Assembly (NCBI RefSeq): GCF_006717075.1 | Contig: NZ_VFQC01000001.1 | Span: 3,581,501-3,645,500, forward strand | DNA: 64,000 nucleotides | From: Haloactinospora alba | Lineage (GTDB): Bacteria; Actinomycetota; Actinomycetes; Streptosporangiales; Streptosporangiaceae | Direction: 5' to 3' | The notes under the pieces: generated by a model | The model's database searches: none | Seen by the model: only the letters and a program-made list of their open reading frames with translations | Told to the model about the DNA's origin: nothing | Position numbers and translations under genes: made by a program | Shown: one piece after another, positions 42,213 to 51,399 of the stretch | How positions within the stretch are numbered: position 1 is the stretch's first letter | Layout: the number at the start of each line of letters is the position of its first letter

Positions 42213-44126
42213 ATGAGCGCACAAGGCGGAACATTCGAATTTGATGTCGAAGCGCGCCAGCTCCTGCAATTGATGATCCATTCGATATACTCGAACAAGG
42301 AGATATTCCTTCGGGAGCTCATTTCCAACGCCTCGGACGCGCTGGACAAACTCCGCATCCGGAGTCTCACCGAGAACGACGTGGACGCCGACATCTCCGA
42401 CCTCCACATCCGTCTCGACCCCGACCCGCAGCAGCGCACTCTCACGGTCTCCGACAACGGGATCGGCATGACCTACGACGAGGTCGTACAGCTCATCGGT
42501 ACGATCGCGAAGTCGGACACCGCCCAGTTCCTGGAACGGATGAAACAGTCCGACGACCCCTCGCTGGCCCAGGACCTGATCGGGAGCTTCGGTGTCGGCT
42601 TCTACTCCAGCTTCATGGTGGCCGACGAGGTCACCCTGGTGACCCGGCACGCCGCGGAGAGCCAGGGCACGCGCTGGCAGTCCAGCGGCGAGGGGAGCTA
42701 CACCATCGAGCCGGTGGACGACGCCCCGCAGGGCACCTCGGTCACGCTGCACCTCAAGCCCGAGGACACCGAGGACCAGCTGCACGACTACACCTCCTCG
42801 GCCAAGATCACCGAGATCGTCAAGCGGTACTCGGACTTCATCAGGTGGCCCATCAGGATGGCCGTCGAGCAGACGGACAGCGACGGTGAGACCACCAGCG
42901 AGATCGAGACGATCAACTCGATGAAGGCGCTCTGGACACGGTCCAGGCAGGACATCACCGAGGACGAGTACAACGAGTTCTACAAGCTCGTCAGCCACGA
43001 CTGGGCCGACCCGCTGGAGACGATCCACGTCCAGGCGGAGGGGACGTTCGAGTACCAGGCGCTGCTGTTCCTCCCCTCCCAGGCGCCGATGGACCTGTTC
43101 ATGCGCGAGCGCAAGCGCGGGGTCCAGCTCTACGTCAAACGCGTGTTCATCATGGACGACTGCGAGGAGCTGGTCCCGGAGTACCTGCGCTTCGTCAAGG
43201 GCGTGGTCGACGCGCAGGACCTGTCGCTGAACGTCTCGCGTGAGAACCTCCAGCAGGACCGGCAGATCCAGATGATGCGCCGCCGGCTGGTGAAGAAGGT
43301 CCTCTCGACGGTCAAGGACATGATGTCCGAGAGCCCCCAGAAGTACCGGACCTTCTGGAACCAGTTCGGACGCGCCCTCAAGGAGGGGCTGGTCAACGAC
43401 CCCGAGAACCGCGACTCCATTCTCGAGATCTCCTCCTTCTCGTCCACGAACAGCACGGAGGAGCTCACCACCCTCCGGGAGTACGTGGACCGCATGCCCG
43501 AAGGGCAGCAGAACATCTACTACATGACGGGCGACTCGCGCGCCAGCATCGAGAACTCCCCCCACATGGAGGCGTTCCGGGAGAAGGGTCTCGAGGTGCT
43601 GGTGCTGACCGAGCCGGTCGACGAGGTGTGGGTGGAGACCGTCCCCGAGTTCGACGGGAAGAAGTTCCAGTCGATCGCGAAGGGGGAGGTCGACCTCGAC
43701 GCCCAGGGCGACGGCGGGTCCAAGGACGAGGACTTCGAGAAGCGCAAGGGCGAGTTCGCCGAGCTGCTGTCCTGGATGACGACGAAGCTGGACGACAAGG
43801 TGAAGAAGGTGCGGCTGTCCACGCGGCTCACCAACTCGCCCGCGTGCATCGTGCGCGACTCCGACGACATCACGTCCAGCCTGGCGAGCATGTACCGCGC
43901 CATGGGCCAGGAGATCCCCCAGAGCAAGGGGATCCTTGAGCTGAACCCGACGCACCCGCTGGTGAGCGGGCTGCAACGCAGTTACGGCGAGCGCGGGGAC
44001 GACACCGAACTGGTGGAGACCACCGAGCTGATCCACGACATGGCCATGCTCGCCGAGGGTGAGGAGCCCAGCGACCGTTCGCGGTTCACCAGGCTGATGG
44101 CCGACCGGCTGCAGCGCACGCTCTGA
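42213..44126 (+). CDS. htpG: Molecular chaperone HtpG (Hsp90)
   Basis: The 637-residue protein is full length. The GHKL ATP-binding domain shows IYSNKEIFLRELISNASDAL (catalytic Glu and Asn), DNGIGM, GTIAKSD and GSFGVGFYSSFMVAD. The middle domain contains RGVQLYVKRVFIMDD and LNVSRENLQQDR with the catalytic-loop Arg. The C-terminal dimerisation domain is complete. It is a cytosolic ATP-dependent chaperone. The 285-bp gap before it holds a GC-rich imperfect repeat of GCCGGC at about 42,055-42,075. A strong terminator follows. Confidence 0.97.
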   Translation: MSAQGGTFEFDVEARQLLQLMIHSIYSNKEIFLRELISNASDALDKLRIRSLTENDVDADISDLHIRLDPDPQQRTLTVSDNGIGMTYDEVVQLIGTIAKSDTAQFLERMKQSDDPSLAQDLIGSFGVGFYSSFMVADEVTLVTRHAAESQGTRWQSSGEGSYTIEPVDDAPQGTSVTLHLKPEDTEDQLHDYTSSAKITEIVKRYSDFIRWPIRMAVEQTDSDGETTSEIETINSMKALWTRSRQDITEDEYNEFYKLVSHDWADPLETIHVQAEGTFEYQALLFLPSQAPMDLFMRERKRGVQLYVKRVFIMDDCEELVPEYLRFVKGVVDAQDLSLNVSRENLQQDRQIQMMRRRLVKKVLSTVKDMMSESPQKYRTFWNQFGRALKEGLVNDPENRDSILEISSFSSTNSTEELTTLREYVDRMPEGQQNIYYMTGDSRASIENSPHMEAFREKGLEVLVLTEPVDEVWVETVPEFDGKKFQSIAKGEVDLDAQGDGGSKDEDFEKRKGEFAELLSWMTTKLDDKVKKVRLSTRLTNSPACIVRDSDDITSSLASMYRAMGQEIPQSKGILELNPTHPLVSGLQRSYGERGDDTELVETTELIHDMAMLAEGEEPSDRSRFTRLMADRLQRTL

Positions 44127-44220
44127 CGCGCGCAGCCGCGTGGCCGGCGGCCACGCCCGGGGGCCGGGCAGCGCCCTGCGCCCTGGCCCCCGCGTGGGAC
44201 GGCGGGACGTGCGCGGCGGA

Positions 44221-44250
44221 CCGGAGGAGGGGACAACGCCCCTCCTCCGG
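44221..44250. terminator. Terminator hairpin after htpG
   Basis: CCGGAGGAGGGG (44221-44232) pairs with CCCCTCCTCCGG (44239-44250) around a 6-nt loop, a perfect 12-bp stem between the htpG stop and the convergent HxlR gene. Confidence 0.65.
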
Positions 44251-44303
44251 TCCAGCCCCGCCTCCCCGTTTCCCGGCCTTTCGGGCCCCGTGGCCGGCGG
44301 GGG

Positions 44304-44649
44304 TCAGGTATGACCGCGGCGTGCCGCGACGATGCGCTCCATGTGGTGCTCGCCCCAGTCCCCGAGGGGTTTCAGCGCATCGTTGAGTGACTCCCCCGAG
44401 CTCGGTGAGCGAGTACTCGACCCGCGGTGGAACCTGGTAGTACAGCTCGCGGTGCACGAGCCCGTCACCCTCCATCGCGCGCAACTGCTGGATGAGCATC
44501 TTCTCGCTGATCGCCGGGAATTCTCGTCTCAGTTCCCCGAAACGACAGGGTCCGACACTCAGCTTCCACAGAAGAAGCGGTTTCCACTTCCCTCCCACCA
44601 CGTCGACGGCCGCGTCCAGGCCACAATTGTAGGGGCTTTTCTTCGCCAT
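44304..44649 (-). pseudogene. HxlR-family regulator, frameshifted
   Basis: From ATG 44649 the frame reads MAKKSPYNCGLDAAVDVVGG, KWKPLLLW, FGELRREFPAISEKMLIQQL and VEYSLTELG, a standard HxlR winged helix. It then runs out of family. One base fewer in the C5 run at 44393-44397 would restore the expected end (ESLNDALKPLGDWGEHHMER) with a stop at 44304, giving the usual length of about 114 residues. As written the frame runs on into non-coding DNA toward htpG. Either a true frameshift or a sequencing error in the homopolymer. Confidence 0.7.
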
Positions 44650-44684
44650 ACCCGAACCCGTTCCCCGGTACTTACCAAAAAGTG

Positions 44685-44709
44685 AGTACCTGAATTAATT
44701 GTTGGTACT
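44685..44709. promoter_or_regulatory. Putative HxlR operator in the divergent promoter region
   Basis: AGTACC (44685-44690) and GGTACT (44704-44709) are inverted repeats, and further GTAC elements lie at 44668-44671. This AT-rich segment separates the HxlR gene from the SDR gene. HxlR regulators typically bind such spaced GTAC half-sites. Confidence 0.5.
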
Positions 44710-44914
44710 TGTTCTGGGAAAAAGCCTAGGCCACGATGAACAACACGGTTCCACGAACCGTCCCGTTCGGTCGTTCGCCCGGGCATACCCCTGTCCGGCT
44801 CCAGAACAGTGCCGCGGCGCGGAGATCCACTCGCCACGTGTTCGGCGGGCGCGAGCCGGAAGCGTCGGGACGGTTCCTCGGAACACCTGCCCAGCACCAC
44901 CCGATTGGAGACAC

Positions 44915-45676
44915 GTGTCCGCATACGCAGGAAAGAAAGCCGTGGTCATCGGCGGGACACACGGCATGGGACTCGCGATCGTCCGCGCGCTGCTCGCGGG
45001 CGGAGCCGACGTCGTCCTCACCGGCAGCGACGAGCGCAACGTCGAGGCCGTGCGGGACGAACCGGGGGAACGGGCGCACGCGGTCCGTTCCGACGTCACG
45101 CACGCGTCCGACAGGGACGAGCTCGGCGCCCTCGTGCGGGAAAGGTTCGGCACGGTCGACTTCGTGTTCCTCAACGCCGGCCACGCGGAACTCGAACCGT
45201 TCCACGAGGTCACCGAGGAATCGTTCGGCCGGCAGTTCGACATCAGTACCAAAGGCGTGTTCTTCACGGCGCAGCGCCTGGCTCCGCTCGTGCGGGAGGG
45301 CGGCGCCCTCGTCTGCACGACCTCCGTCGCCAACGCGAGCGGGAACCCCGGCATGGCCGTGTACTCCGGCGCGAAGGCGGCCCTGCACTCCTTCGTGCGG
45401 GTCCTGGCCGCCGAGCTGCTTCCCCGAGGCGTACGGGTGAACGCCGTCAGCCCGGGCTTCGTCCGGACTCCCACGATGGGCGTGTCCGCCTCCGCGGACG
45501 ACCGGGCAGCTTTCGAGCGGGAGGGAGGAGAGCTCACCCCCATGGGACGCGTCGGCTCCCCGGAGGAGGTCGCCCGCGCGGCGCTCTTCCTCGCCTCCGA
45601 GGCGACGTTCACCACCGGCGTCGAGCTTCCCGTGGACGGCGGCATCGCCCAGGGGCTCGTCCCCGCCCACGGCTGA
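44915..45676 (+). CDS. SDR-family oxidoreductase
   Basis: This protein has 253 residues from GTG 44915 behind TTGGAG. The classical short-chain dehydrogenase parts are present: the nucleotide-binding loop VVIGGTHGMGLAIVRALL, FLNAGHAEL (N-A-G), the catalytic Ser region TTSVANASG, and YSGAKAALHSFVRVLAAEL (Y-x-x-x-K). NAVSPGFVRTP follows. The first glycine motif is T-H-G-M-G, a mild variant of T-G-x-x-x-G-x-G. It is divergent from an HxlR regulator, a common pair in which the regulator controls the oxidoreductase. The substrate is unknown. Confidence 0.92.
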   Translation: MSAYAGKKAVVIGGTHGMGLAIVRALLAGGADVVLTGSDERNVEAVRDEPGERAHAVRSDVTHASDRDELGALVRERFGTVDFVFLNAGHAELEPFHEVTEESFGRQFDISTKGVFFTAQRLAPLVREGGALVCTTSVANASGNPGMAVYSGAKAALHSFVRVLAAELLPRGVRVNAVSPGFVRTPTMGVSASADDRAAFEREGGELTPMGRVGSPEEVARAALFLASEATFTTGVELPVDGGIAQGLVPAHG

Positions 45677-45818
45677 CCCTGGAACATGCCAGCGGCACAT
45701 CTCACCGGCCCGACCCGTAGGCGGTTCCGGCGCCGCCCGGCCGGGAAGGGTGTTCGGGTGCCGGGGCGGCGCGCGCCGCCCCGGCGTGCTTCGCTCCATC
45801 GGCTCCCATCCCGGAGCA

Positions 45819-45849
45819 TTGACCTCAAGAAAACTTGAGGTTCTATGGT
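45819..45849 (+). promoter_or_regulatory. SoxR/MerR-type promoter of the efflux gene
   Basis: TTGACC (45819-45824) and TATGGT (45844-45849) are separated by 19 bp, the stretched spacing typical of MerR-family promoters. Between them lies a perfect dyad, ACCTCAAG, 4 bp, CTTGAGGT (45822-45841). CCTCAAG-N4-CTTGAGG is the known SoxR box. Confidence 0.85.
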
Positions 45850-45911
45850 CGGTCACGTCGATACGGGGCGCCGTGGGCGATCCCCACCGTTCCACCAACA
45901 CAGGGGTGCCC

Positions 45912-47507
45912 ATGACGTCCGACACCGCACAGCGCGCGACGTGGCGGGCATGGCTGGGCCTGGCCATCCTGACGCTCCCACTGCTCATGGCCGCCACGGA
46001 CATGACCGTCCTTTTCCTCGCCCTTCCCAGCATCGCCGCCGACCTCACGCCGGGAAGCACGCAACTGCTGTGGATCCTGCACGCCGGGGAGTTCCTGACC
46101 GTGGGATTCGCACTGACCATGGGGCGGGTGGCCCAACGCATCGGCCCGCGCCGCCTGCTGGTCATCGGGGGGAGCGCCTACGGTCTGGCCTCCCTGGCGG
46201 CGGCCCACTCCCCCACCCCGGAGATCCTGATCGCCATGCGGGGCCTGCTCGGTGTCGCGGCGGCGACGCTGCTCCCCAGCGTCATGGCGCTGCTGCGCGG
46301 CATGTTCCCCGTGGCCCGGCAGTTCTCCGTGGCCGTCGCGGTGACCATGAGTTCCTTCTCCGCCGGCATGGCCCTCGGGCCGCCCCTGGGCGGGTTCCTC
46401 CTGGAGAACTTCTGGTGGGGCTCGGTGTTCCTGGTGAACGTGCCGGTCGCCGCGCTGCTCCTGGCGGGTGCCCCCCTGCTTCCCTCTCCCCGAGGCGACG
46501 GTGCCGGCCGGGTGGACATCACCAGCGTCCTGCTGTCGCTGGGCGCGATCATCAGCGTGATCTTCGGCCTCCAGGAGATCGCCGACAAGCAGACCAGCGC
46601 CACGGGAGAGCCGCTGTGGCCCTACCTCCTGGCCGTGGTGGTCGGGCTGGGGTTCCTGGTGGCGTTCGTCCGGCGACAGCTGCGGCTGGCCGACCCGCTG
46701 CTCGACCTGCGGACCTTCGCCGCCCCCGCCTTCACCATTTCCCTGCTGGCCATGCTGCTGATGCTGCTGGGAATGGGAGGCACCGACATGCTCCTCGCCC
46801 AGTACCTGCAGACGGTCATCGGACTGTCCCCGGGCCGCGCGGGACTGCTGCTGCTCGCCCCGGCCCTGGCCTCCGCGGTCGGGGGGATGCTGGCTCCGGT
46901 GCTGAACCGCTGGACGCGGCCGGCGTTCACCATGGCCGGCGGGCTGCTCACCGCCGCGGGCGGCGCGGCGGTGATGGTCCTACTGGAGGGGCGCGCCGGA
47001 GCTGTCGCCCTCGTCGCCGTGGCCGCCGTCATCGCGTTGGCCCTGGGGCCGCTCTTCACACTGTCCACCAACCTGGTCGTGGGGACCGCTCCGAAGCACC
47101 AGGCGGGGTCGGCCGCGGCCTTGGGCGACGTGAGCGGCGGGTTCGGCAACGCGTTGAGTCTGGCCTTCCTCGGCAGCCTCTCCGCCGTCGTCTACCGGTC
47201 GGCGCTGGAGGGTTCCGTTCCCGCAGAGGCCTCGGAAAGCGCGGCGGAGGCGGCCCGGGAGAGCATCGGCGGGGCCACCGCCGTGGCCGGGAACCTGCCC
47301 GGCGAGGCGGGAGCGGAGCTGCTGGAGGCGGCACGGTCCGCCTTCGGGCTGGGGCTGCAGAGCGCCTACGGGTTCGGCGCGGTCCTGCTGACCCTGGTGG
47401 CGGTCCTGGTCGCCTGGTTGCTGCGCCACGCCAGCATCGACACCGCGGACGGCGAGGAGTCCCCGACGGAGGCGGTGCCGGACGAGACCGCCCGGGAGCC
47501 CGTCTAG
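45912..47507 (+). CDS. MFS efflux transporter, DHA2 family (14 TM)
   Basis: This protein has 531 residues from ATG 45912. About fourteen hydrophobic helices and the DHA2 motifs are present: ATDMTVLFLALPSIAADL in TM1, LTMGRVAQRIGPRRLL (motif A-like), MRGLLGVAAATLLPSVMALL and the antiporter motif C region MSSFSAGMALGPPLGGFLLE. It resembles SmvA/QacA-type exporters of cationic dyes and antiseptics. The SoxR-type promoter suggests induction by redox-cycling compounds. The C-terminal tail is acidic. Confidence 0.92.
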   Translation: MTSDTAQRATWRAWLGLAILTLPLLMAATDMTVLFLALPSIAADLTPGSTQLLWILHAGEFLTVGFALTMGRVAQRIGPRRLLVIGGSAYGLASLAAAHSPTPEILIAMRGLLGVAAATLLPSVMALLRGMFPVARQFSVAVAVTMSSFSAGMALGPPLGGFLLENFWWGSVFLVNVPVAALLLAGAPLLPSPRGDGAGRVDITSVLLSLGAIISVIFGLQEIADKQTSATGEPLWPYLLAVVVGLGFLVAFVRRQLRLADPLLDLRTFAAPAFTISLLAMLLMLLGMGGTDMLLAQYLQTVIGLSPGRAGLLLLAPALASAVGGMLAPVLNRWTRPAFTMAGGLLTAAGGAAVMVLLEGRAGAVALVAVAAVIALALGPLFTLSTNLVVGTAPKHQAGSAAALGDVSGGFGNALSLAFLGSLSAVVYRSALEGSVPAEASESAAEAARESIGGATAVAGNLPGEAGAELLEAARSAFGLGLQSAYGFGAVLLTLVAVLVAWLLRHASIDTADGEESPTEAVPDETAREPV

Positions 47508-47531
47508 GGCCTGTCTGGTGGACGGCCCCGG

Positions 47532-47972
47532 TCAGCGCAGGCCGACGAACTTCTCCGCGTCGACGGTGACGGCGTAACCGGAGGTGAGCCGGACCGTGGC
47601 GCTGCCGGGGTCCCAGTCGACCCCGTCGATGCGGGGAGGGTCCGTGGTGCCGGTGCCGGCCGGTACCGGCACCCGGTGGAAGTAGGACCCGGCGTCGTGC
47701 CCCAGGCGGAGTTCGTGTCCGGTGCCGCCCGTACCGCGGGTGCGCACCAGAAACACCTCCGCGGGCCGGGGGTCGAAGGCGCCTCCGGGCTCGTAGGTGA
47801 CCCCCGCGTCCGCTGACGTCTCGCGCTGGACCACGGTGGTGGACAGGACCACGTCGCTCCTGGCGAGGGCGTATCCGAGCGTCCCGGTGAGCAGGGCGGT
47901 GGCCAGCACCGCGAGCAGCACGTTCCGCGGCCGCCAGCGGATGGAGGTCGGCGGGTCCTGTTCCTGGGACAT
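47532..47972 (-). CDS. Membrane-anchored hypothetical protein
   Basis: The 146-residue protein has one N-terminal membrane helix (about residues 16-38: VLLAVLATALLTGTLGYAL) and an extracytoplasmic beta-rich region ending AVTVDAEKFVGLR. No domain is recognised. It converges on the efflux gene with a gap of 24 bp. Codon use is typical for the genome. Confidence 0.65.
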   Translation of the reverse strand: MSQEQDPPTSIRWRPRNVLLAVLATALLTGTLGYALARSDVVLSTTVVQRETSADAGVTYEPGGAFDPRPAEVFLVRTRGTGGTGHELRLGHDAGSYFHRVPVPAGTGTTDPPRIDGVDWDPGSATVRLTSGYAVTVDAEKFVGLR

Positions 47973-48105
47973 CGGTACCTCGTTTCCGGGAGGGGCGGCC
48001 GGCTGCGTGGCGCTCCCAGCGTAGGCCCCGGGAAGCTCCCGGACGCTCCCCTCCCGGGCCGGTCCCGGCGGGCAGTCGCACCTCCCACCGGGACCGCCGC
48101 CCCGG

Positions 48106-48426
48106 GTGTTGCGCGCCCGACCGGATCCTGCTCCGGAGGGCGCCCCCGTTCCGGCGTTCTTCGCCCCGATGCGGGCGGCAGCGGGTTCCTCCGGAGCGGC
48201 CGCGATGCCCGCCGCGTTCTGCCTCGTCGCCGGTCTCCGCTTCCTCCCGCTGGCCCGGTTGTACGACCAGCGCCACTACCGGTGGACCCGCCTGCTGCTG
48301 CCCCTGGTCGCCGTGGCGGGTTCCGCCCGCGTGGGAACCGCCGCTCACCGACACACGGAACCACTCGCCGCACGCACTGCCCGTTCGTCGCGCGCCTGTT
48401 GCGTGTCCGGCGTCACATTCGAATGA
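48106..48426 (+). pseudogene. Possible remnant of a membrane-protein gene
   Basis: Within the otherwise empty 47,973-48,591 stretch, a frame contains AAFCLVAGLRFLPLARLYD and YRWTRLLLPLVAVAGSARV. This resembles a helix pair of uncharacterised actinobacterial membrane proteins, but without a ribosome-binding site or complete fold. It could be a decayed 3' portion of such a gene; confidence is low. Confidence 0.3.
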
Positions 48427-48591
48427 TTGCCGACGTGTGACACGCCGGTTAACCACCGCGCGTCGCCGCACAGCCGCGGTGTCGGGCGCGTTGGGCGGCC
48501 CTCCGCAGGTCCCCCCGTCCCGTACGGGGCCGCATCCGGCCCCGCGGGGACCCGACATCGGCAGCGAGAACGTCGACGAGGGGAAGTACCG

Positions 48592-49218
48592 ATGGCCATA
48601 GAGGACATGCCCGACGTAGGGGCGCCCCCGGTGAGGGAGCCGGCCCCCACCGCGCAGGTCGCGGACCCCGGCCCCCTGGGACTGGCCGCGTTCGCCTCCA
48701 CCACCCTCGTGTTGAGCTTCGTCAACGCGGGACTGATCGACAAGAGCGTGGAACTCTCGACCGTGCTGGCGCTCGCGCTGTTCTACGGCGGCCTGGTGCA
48801 GCTGCTCGCCGGAATGTGGGAGTTCCGCGCGGGCAACACGTTCGGCGCCACGGCCTTCCCCACCTACGGGGCGTTCTGGATGGCGTTCGCGCTCTACGTG
48901 GGGGTCCTCGCGGACACGGTCCCCCAGGCGCAGCAGGCCACGGCCACCGGCATGTTCCTGCTGGTGTTCACCGTGGTAACCGGCTACCTGACGGTCGCCT
49001 CGCTACGGACCAACACGGCCCTGACCACGGTGTTCGTCCTGTTGTTCCTCACCTTCGCGGCACTGACGACCGGCGAGCTGGCCGGCGTGGACGGCCTCGT
49101 CACACTCGGCGGGTGGCTCGGCATCGCAACCGCCGCGGCCGCTTTCTACGCCTCCTTCGCGGGCGTGCTCAACGCGACGTGGAAACGCACCGTCCTCCCG
49201 GTCGGAAGCCCCCGCTGA
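48592..49218 (+). CDS. satP: Acetate uptake transporter, SatP/GPR1-FUN34-YaaH family
   Basis: The 208-residue protein has six hydrophobic helices. The family motif N-P-x-P-L-G-L appears as DPGPLGLAAFASTTLVLS near residue 30, and the second signature as FGATAFPTYGAFWMAFAL. GAGGGG precedes ATG 48592. These proteins are proton-linked acetate/succinate channels of the inner membrane. Acetyl-CoA synthetase follows 59 bp later, so the pair imports and activates acetate. The first 28 residues are a polar extension. Confidence 0.92.
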   Translation: MAIEDMPDVGAPPVREPAPTAQVADPGPLGLAAFASTTLVLSFVNAGLIDKSVELSTVLALALFYGGLVQLLAGMWEFRAGNTFGATAFPTYGAFWMAFALYVGVLADTVPQAQQATATGMFLLVFTVVTGYLTVASLRTNTALTTVFVLLFLTFAALTTGELAGVDGLVTLGGWLGIATAAAAFYASFAGVLNATWKRTVLPVGSPR

Positions 49219-49277
49219 CCCCCGACAACGCACGACTGACGGACCGGAACAGACACGATCCCGGAAGGGTCCCCACC

Positions 49278-51269
49278 ATGACCGACCACCCCGGACAGGG
49301 CGCGGCACTGGACAACCTACTCGACGAGAGCAGGACGTTCCCCCCGAGCCAGGAGTTCGCCGCGCACGCCAACGCGACCGCGGAGACCTACGCGCGGGCG
49401 AACGCCGACCGGGAGGCGTTCTGGGCCGACCAGGCCCAGATGCTGCACTGGGACACGGCGTGGGACCAGGTACTGGACTGGTCGGACGCCCCCTTCGCCA
49501 GGTGGTTCGCCGGCGGCGACCTCAACGTCGCCTACAACTGCGTGGACCGGCACGTGGCCGCGGGCAACGGCGACCGGGTCGCCATCCACTGGGAGGGCGA
49601 ACCCGGCGACTCCCGCGCCATCACCTACGCCGAGCTGCAGCGCGAGGTGTGCAGGACCGCCAACGCGCTGTCCTCACTGGGGCTGGCGAAGGGCGACCGG
49701 GTGGCCATCTACATGCAGATGATCCCCGAGACGGTCTTCACGATGCTGGCATGCGCGCGGCTGGGGCTCCCCCACTCGGTGGTGTTCGCCGGTTTCTCCT
49801 CCGAGGCGCTGCGCTCCCGGATCGACGACGCGCAGGCGCGGGTGGTGGTCACCGCGGACGGCCAGTTCCGGCGCGGCAGCGTCGCCCCGCTCAAGCCCGC
49901 GGTGGACGAGGCGGTGGCGCAGGCGCCGAGCGTCGAGCACGTGGTCGTGGTGCGGCGCGGCGGCAACGAGGTCGCCTGGAACACGGGAACGGACGTGTGG
50001 TGGCACGACATCGTCGAGCGCCAGTCCGACCAGCACACCGCGGAGCCGATGGACTCCGAACACCCGCTGTTCATCCTGTACACCTCGGGAACCACGGGCA
50101 AGCCGAAGGGCATCCTCCACACCTCGGGGGGATACCTGACCCAGGTCGCCTACACGCACCGCACGGTGTTCGACCTCAAGCCGGAGTCCGACGTGTACTG
50201 GTGCACCGCCGACATCGGGTGGGTGACCGGACACAGCTACATCGTGTACGGGCCGCTGGCCAACGGCGCGACCCAGGTGGTCTACGAGGGCACCCCGAAC
50301 ACGCCGCACCAGGGCCGGCACTGGGAGATCGTGCAGAAGTACGGCGTGACCGTCTACTACACGGCGCCCACCCTGGTGCGCACGTTCATGAAGTGGGGCG
50401 GGGACATCCCCGCGTCCTACGACCTGTCCAGTCTGCGTGTGCTGGGTACGGTCGGCGAGCCGATCAACCCCGAGGCCTGGATGTGGTTCAGGGACCGGAT
50501 CGGCGGCGGCCGGACCCCCGTCGTGGACACCTGGTGGCAGACGGAGACGGGGGCGATCATGATCTCTCCCCTGCCGGGGGTCACCCACACCAAGCCCGGT
50601 TCCGCGCAGCGCCCCCTTCCCGGGATCTCGGCGCGGGTGGTGGACGACAACGGCGCGGAGGTCGGCCGGGGCGAGGGCGGCTACCTCGTGCTGGACGAAC
50701 CGTGGCCGGCGATGCTGCGCGGCATCTGGGGTGACGACGAGCGCTACAGGAAGACCTACTGGTCCACCTTCGCCGACCGGGGTTTCTACTTCGCCGGGGA
50801 CGGCGCGAAGTACGACGAGGACGCCGACATCTGGCTACTCGGCCGGGTGGACGACGTGATGAACGTGTCCGGGCACCGGATCTCCACCACCGAGGTGGAG
50901 TCCGCCCTGGTGTCGCACCGCGACGTGGCCGAGGCGGCGGTCGTGGGCGCCTCGGACTCGGTGACCGGTCAGGGGATCGTGGCGTTCGTGATCCTGAACG
51001 GCGACGCCGCCGGGGACGGGGACAGCGGTTCGGCGGCGCTGGCGGACCTGCGCGACCACGTGGCCTCCGAGATCGGGCCGATCGCCAAACCCCGCCAGAT
51101 CATGGTGGTGCCGGAGCTGCCGAAGACGCGCTCCGGCAAGATCATGCGCCGGCTGCTGCGCGACGTCGCCGAGGACCGGGAGGTCGGCGACGTGAGTACC
51201 CTGGCCGACTCGAGCGTGATGGAGCTGATCTCGTCCGGGCTGCGGACGGGGGCGGACGAGGACGCCTGA
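49278..51269 (+). CDS. acsA: Acetyl-CoA synthetase (AMP-forming)
   Basis: The 663-residue protein has the typical Acs length. The N-terminal ACAS_N region (WDQVLDWSDAPFARWFAGGDLNV is its core) leads into the adenylation domain: FILYTSGTTGKPKGILHTSG (P-loop), WCTADIGWVTGHSYIVYGPL, VDTWWQTETGAIMI, then FAGDGAKYDEDADIWLLGR. The C-terminal PKTRSGKIMRRLLR carries the lysine that protein acetyltransferases modify in other bacteria. It makes acetyl-CoA from acetate and ATP. Neighbours (SatP, sensor pair, symporter) form an acetate module. Confidence 0.96.
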   Translation: MTDHPGQGAALDNLLDESRTFPPSQEFAAHANATAETYARANADREAFWADQAQMLHWDTAWDQVLDWSDAPFARWFAGGDLNVAYNCVDRHVAAGNGDRVAIHWEGEPGDSRAITYAELQREVCRTANALSSLGLAKGDRVAIYMQMIPETVFTMLACARLGLPHSVVFAGFSSEALRSRIDDAQARVVVTADGQFRRGSVAPLKPAVDEAVAQAPSVEHVVVVRRGGNEVAWNTGTDVWWHDIVERQSDQHTAEPMDSEHPLFILYTSGTTGKPKGILHTSGGYLTQVAYTHRTVFDLKPESDVYWCTADIGWVTGHSYIVYGPLANGATQVVYEGTPNTPHQGRHWEIVQKYGVTVYYTAPTLVRTFMKWGGDIPASYDLSSLRVLGTVGEPINPEAWMWFRDRIGGGRTPVVDTWWQTETGAIMISPLPGVTHTKPGSAQRPLPGISARVVDDNGAEVGRGEGGYLVLDEPWPAMLRGIWGDDERYRKTYWSTFADRGFYFAGDGAKYDEDADIWLLGRVDDVMNVSGHRISTTEVESALVSHRDVAEAAVVGASDSVTGQGIVAFVILNGDAAGDGDSGSAALADLRDHVASEIGPIAKPRQIMVVPELPKTRSGKIMRRLLRDVAEDREVGDVSTLADSSVMELISSGLRTGADEDA

Positions 51270-51399
51270 CAGCGGGGACCCAGCCCCGGCGCCCGGGTGC
51301 GTACGGACGCCGGGGTCTCGGGCTGGCGTACCGTTCCGTAGTGTGGGTGACCGCGAGTTTCGGCAGGGACCCGACCGTCGACGGTGGTGGGAATCGGTT

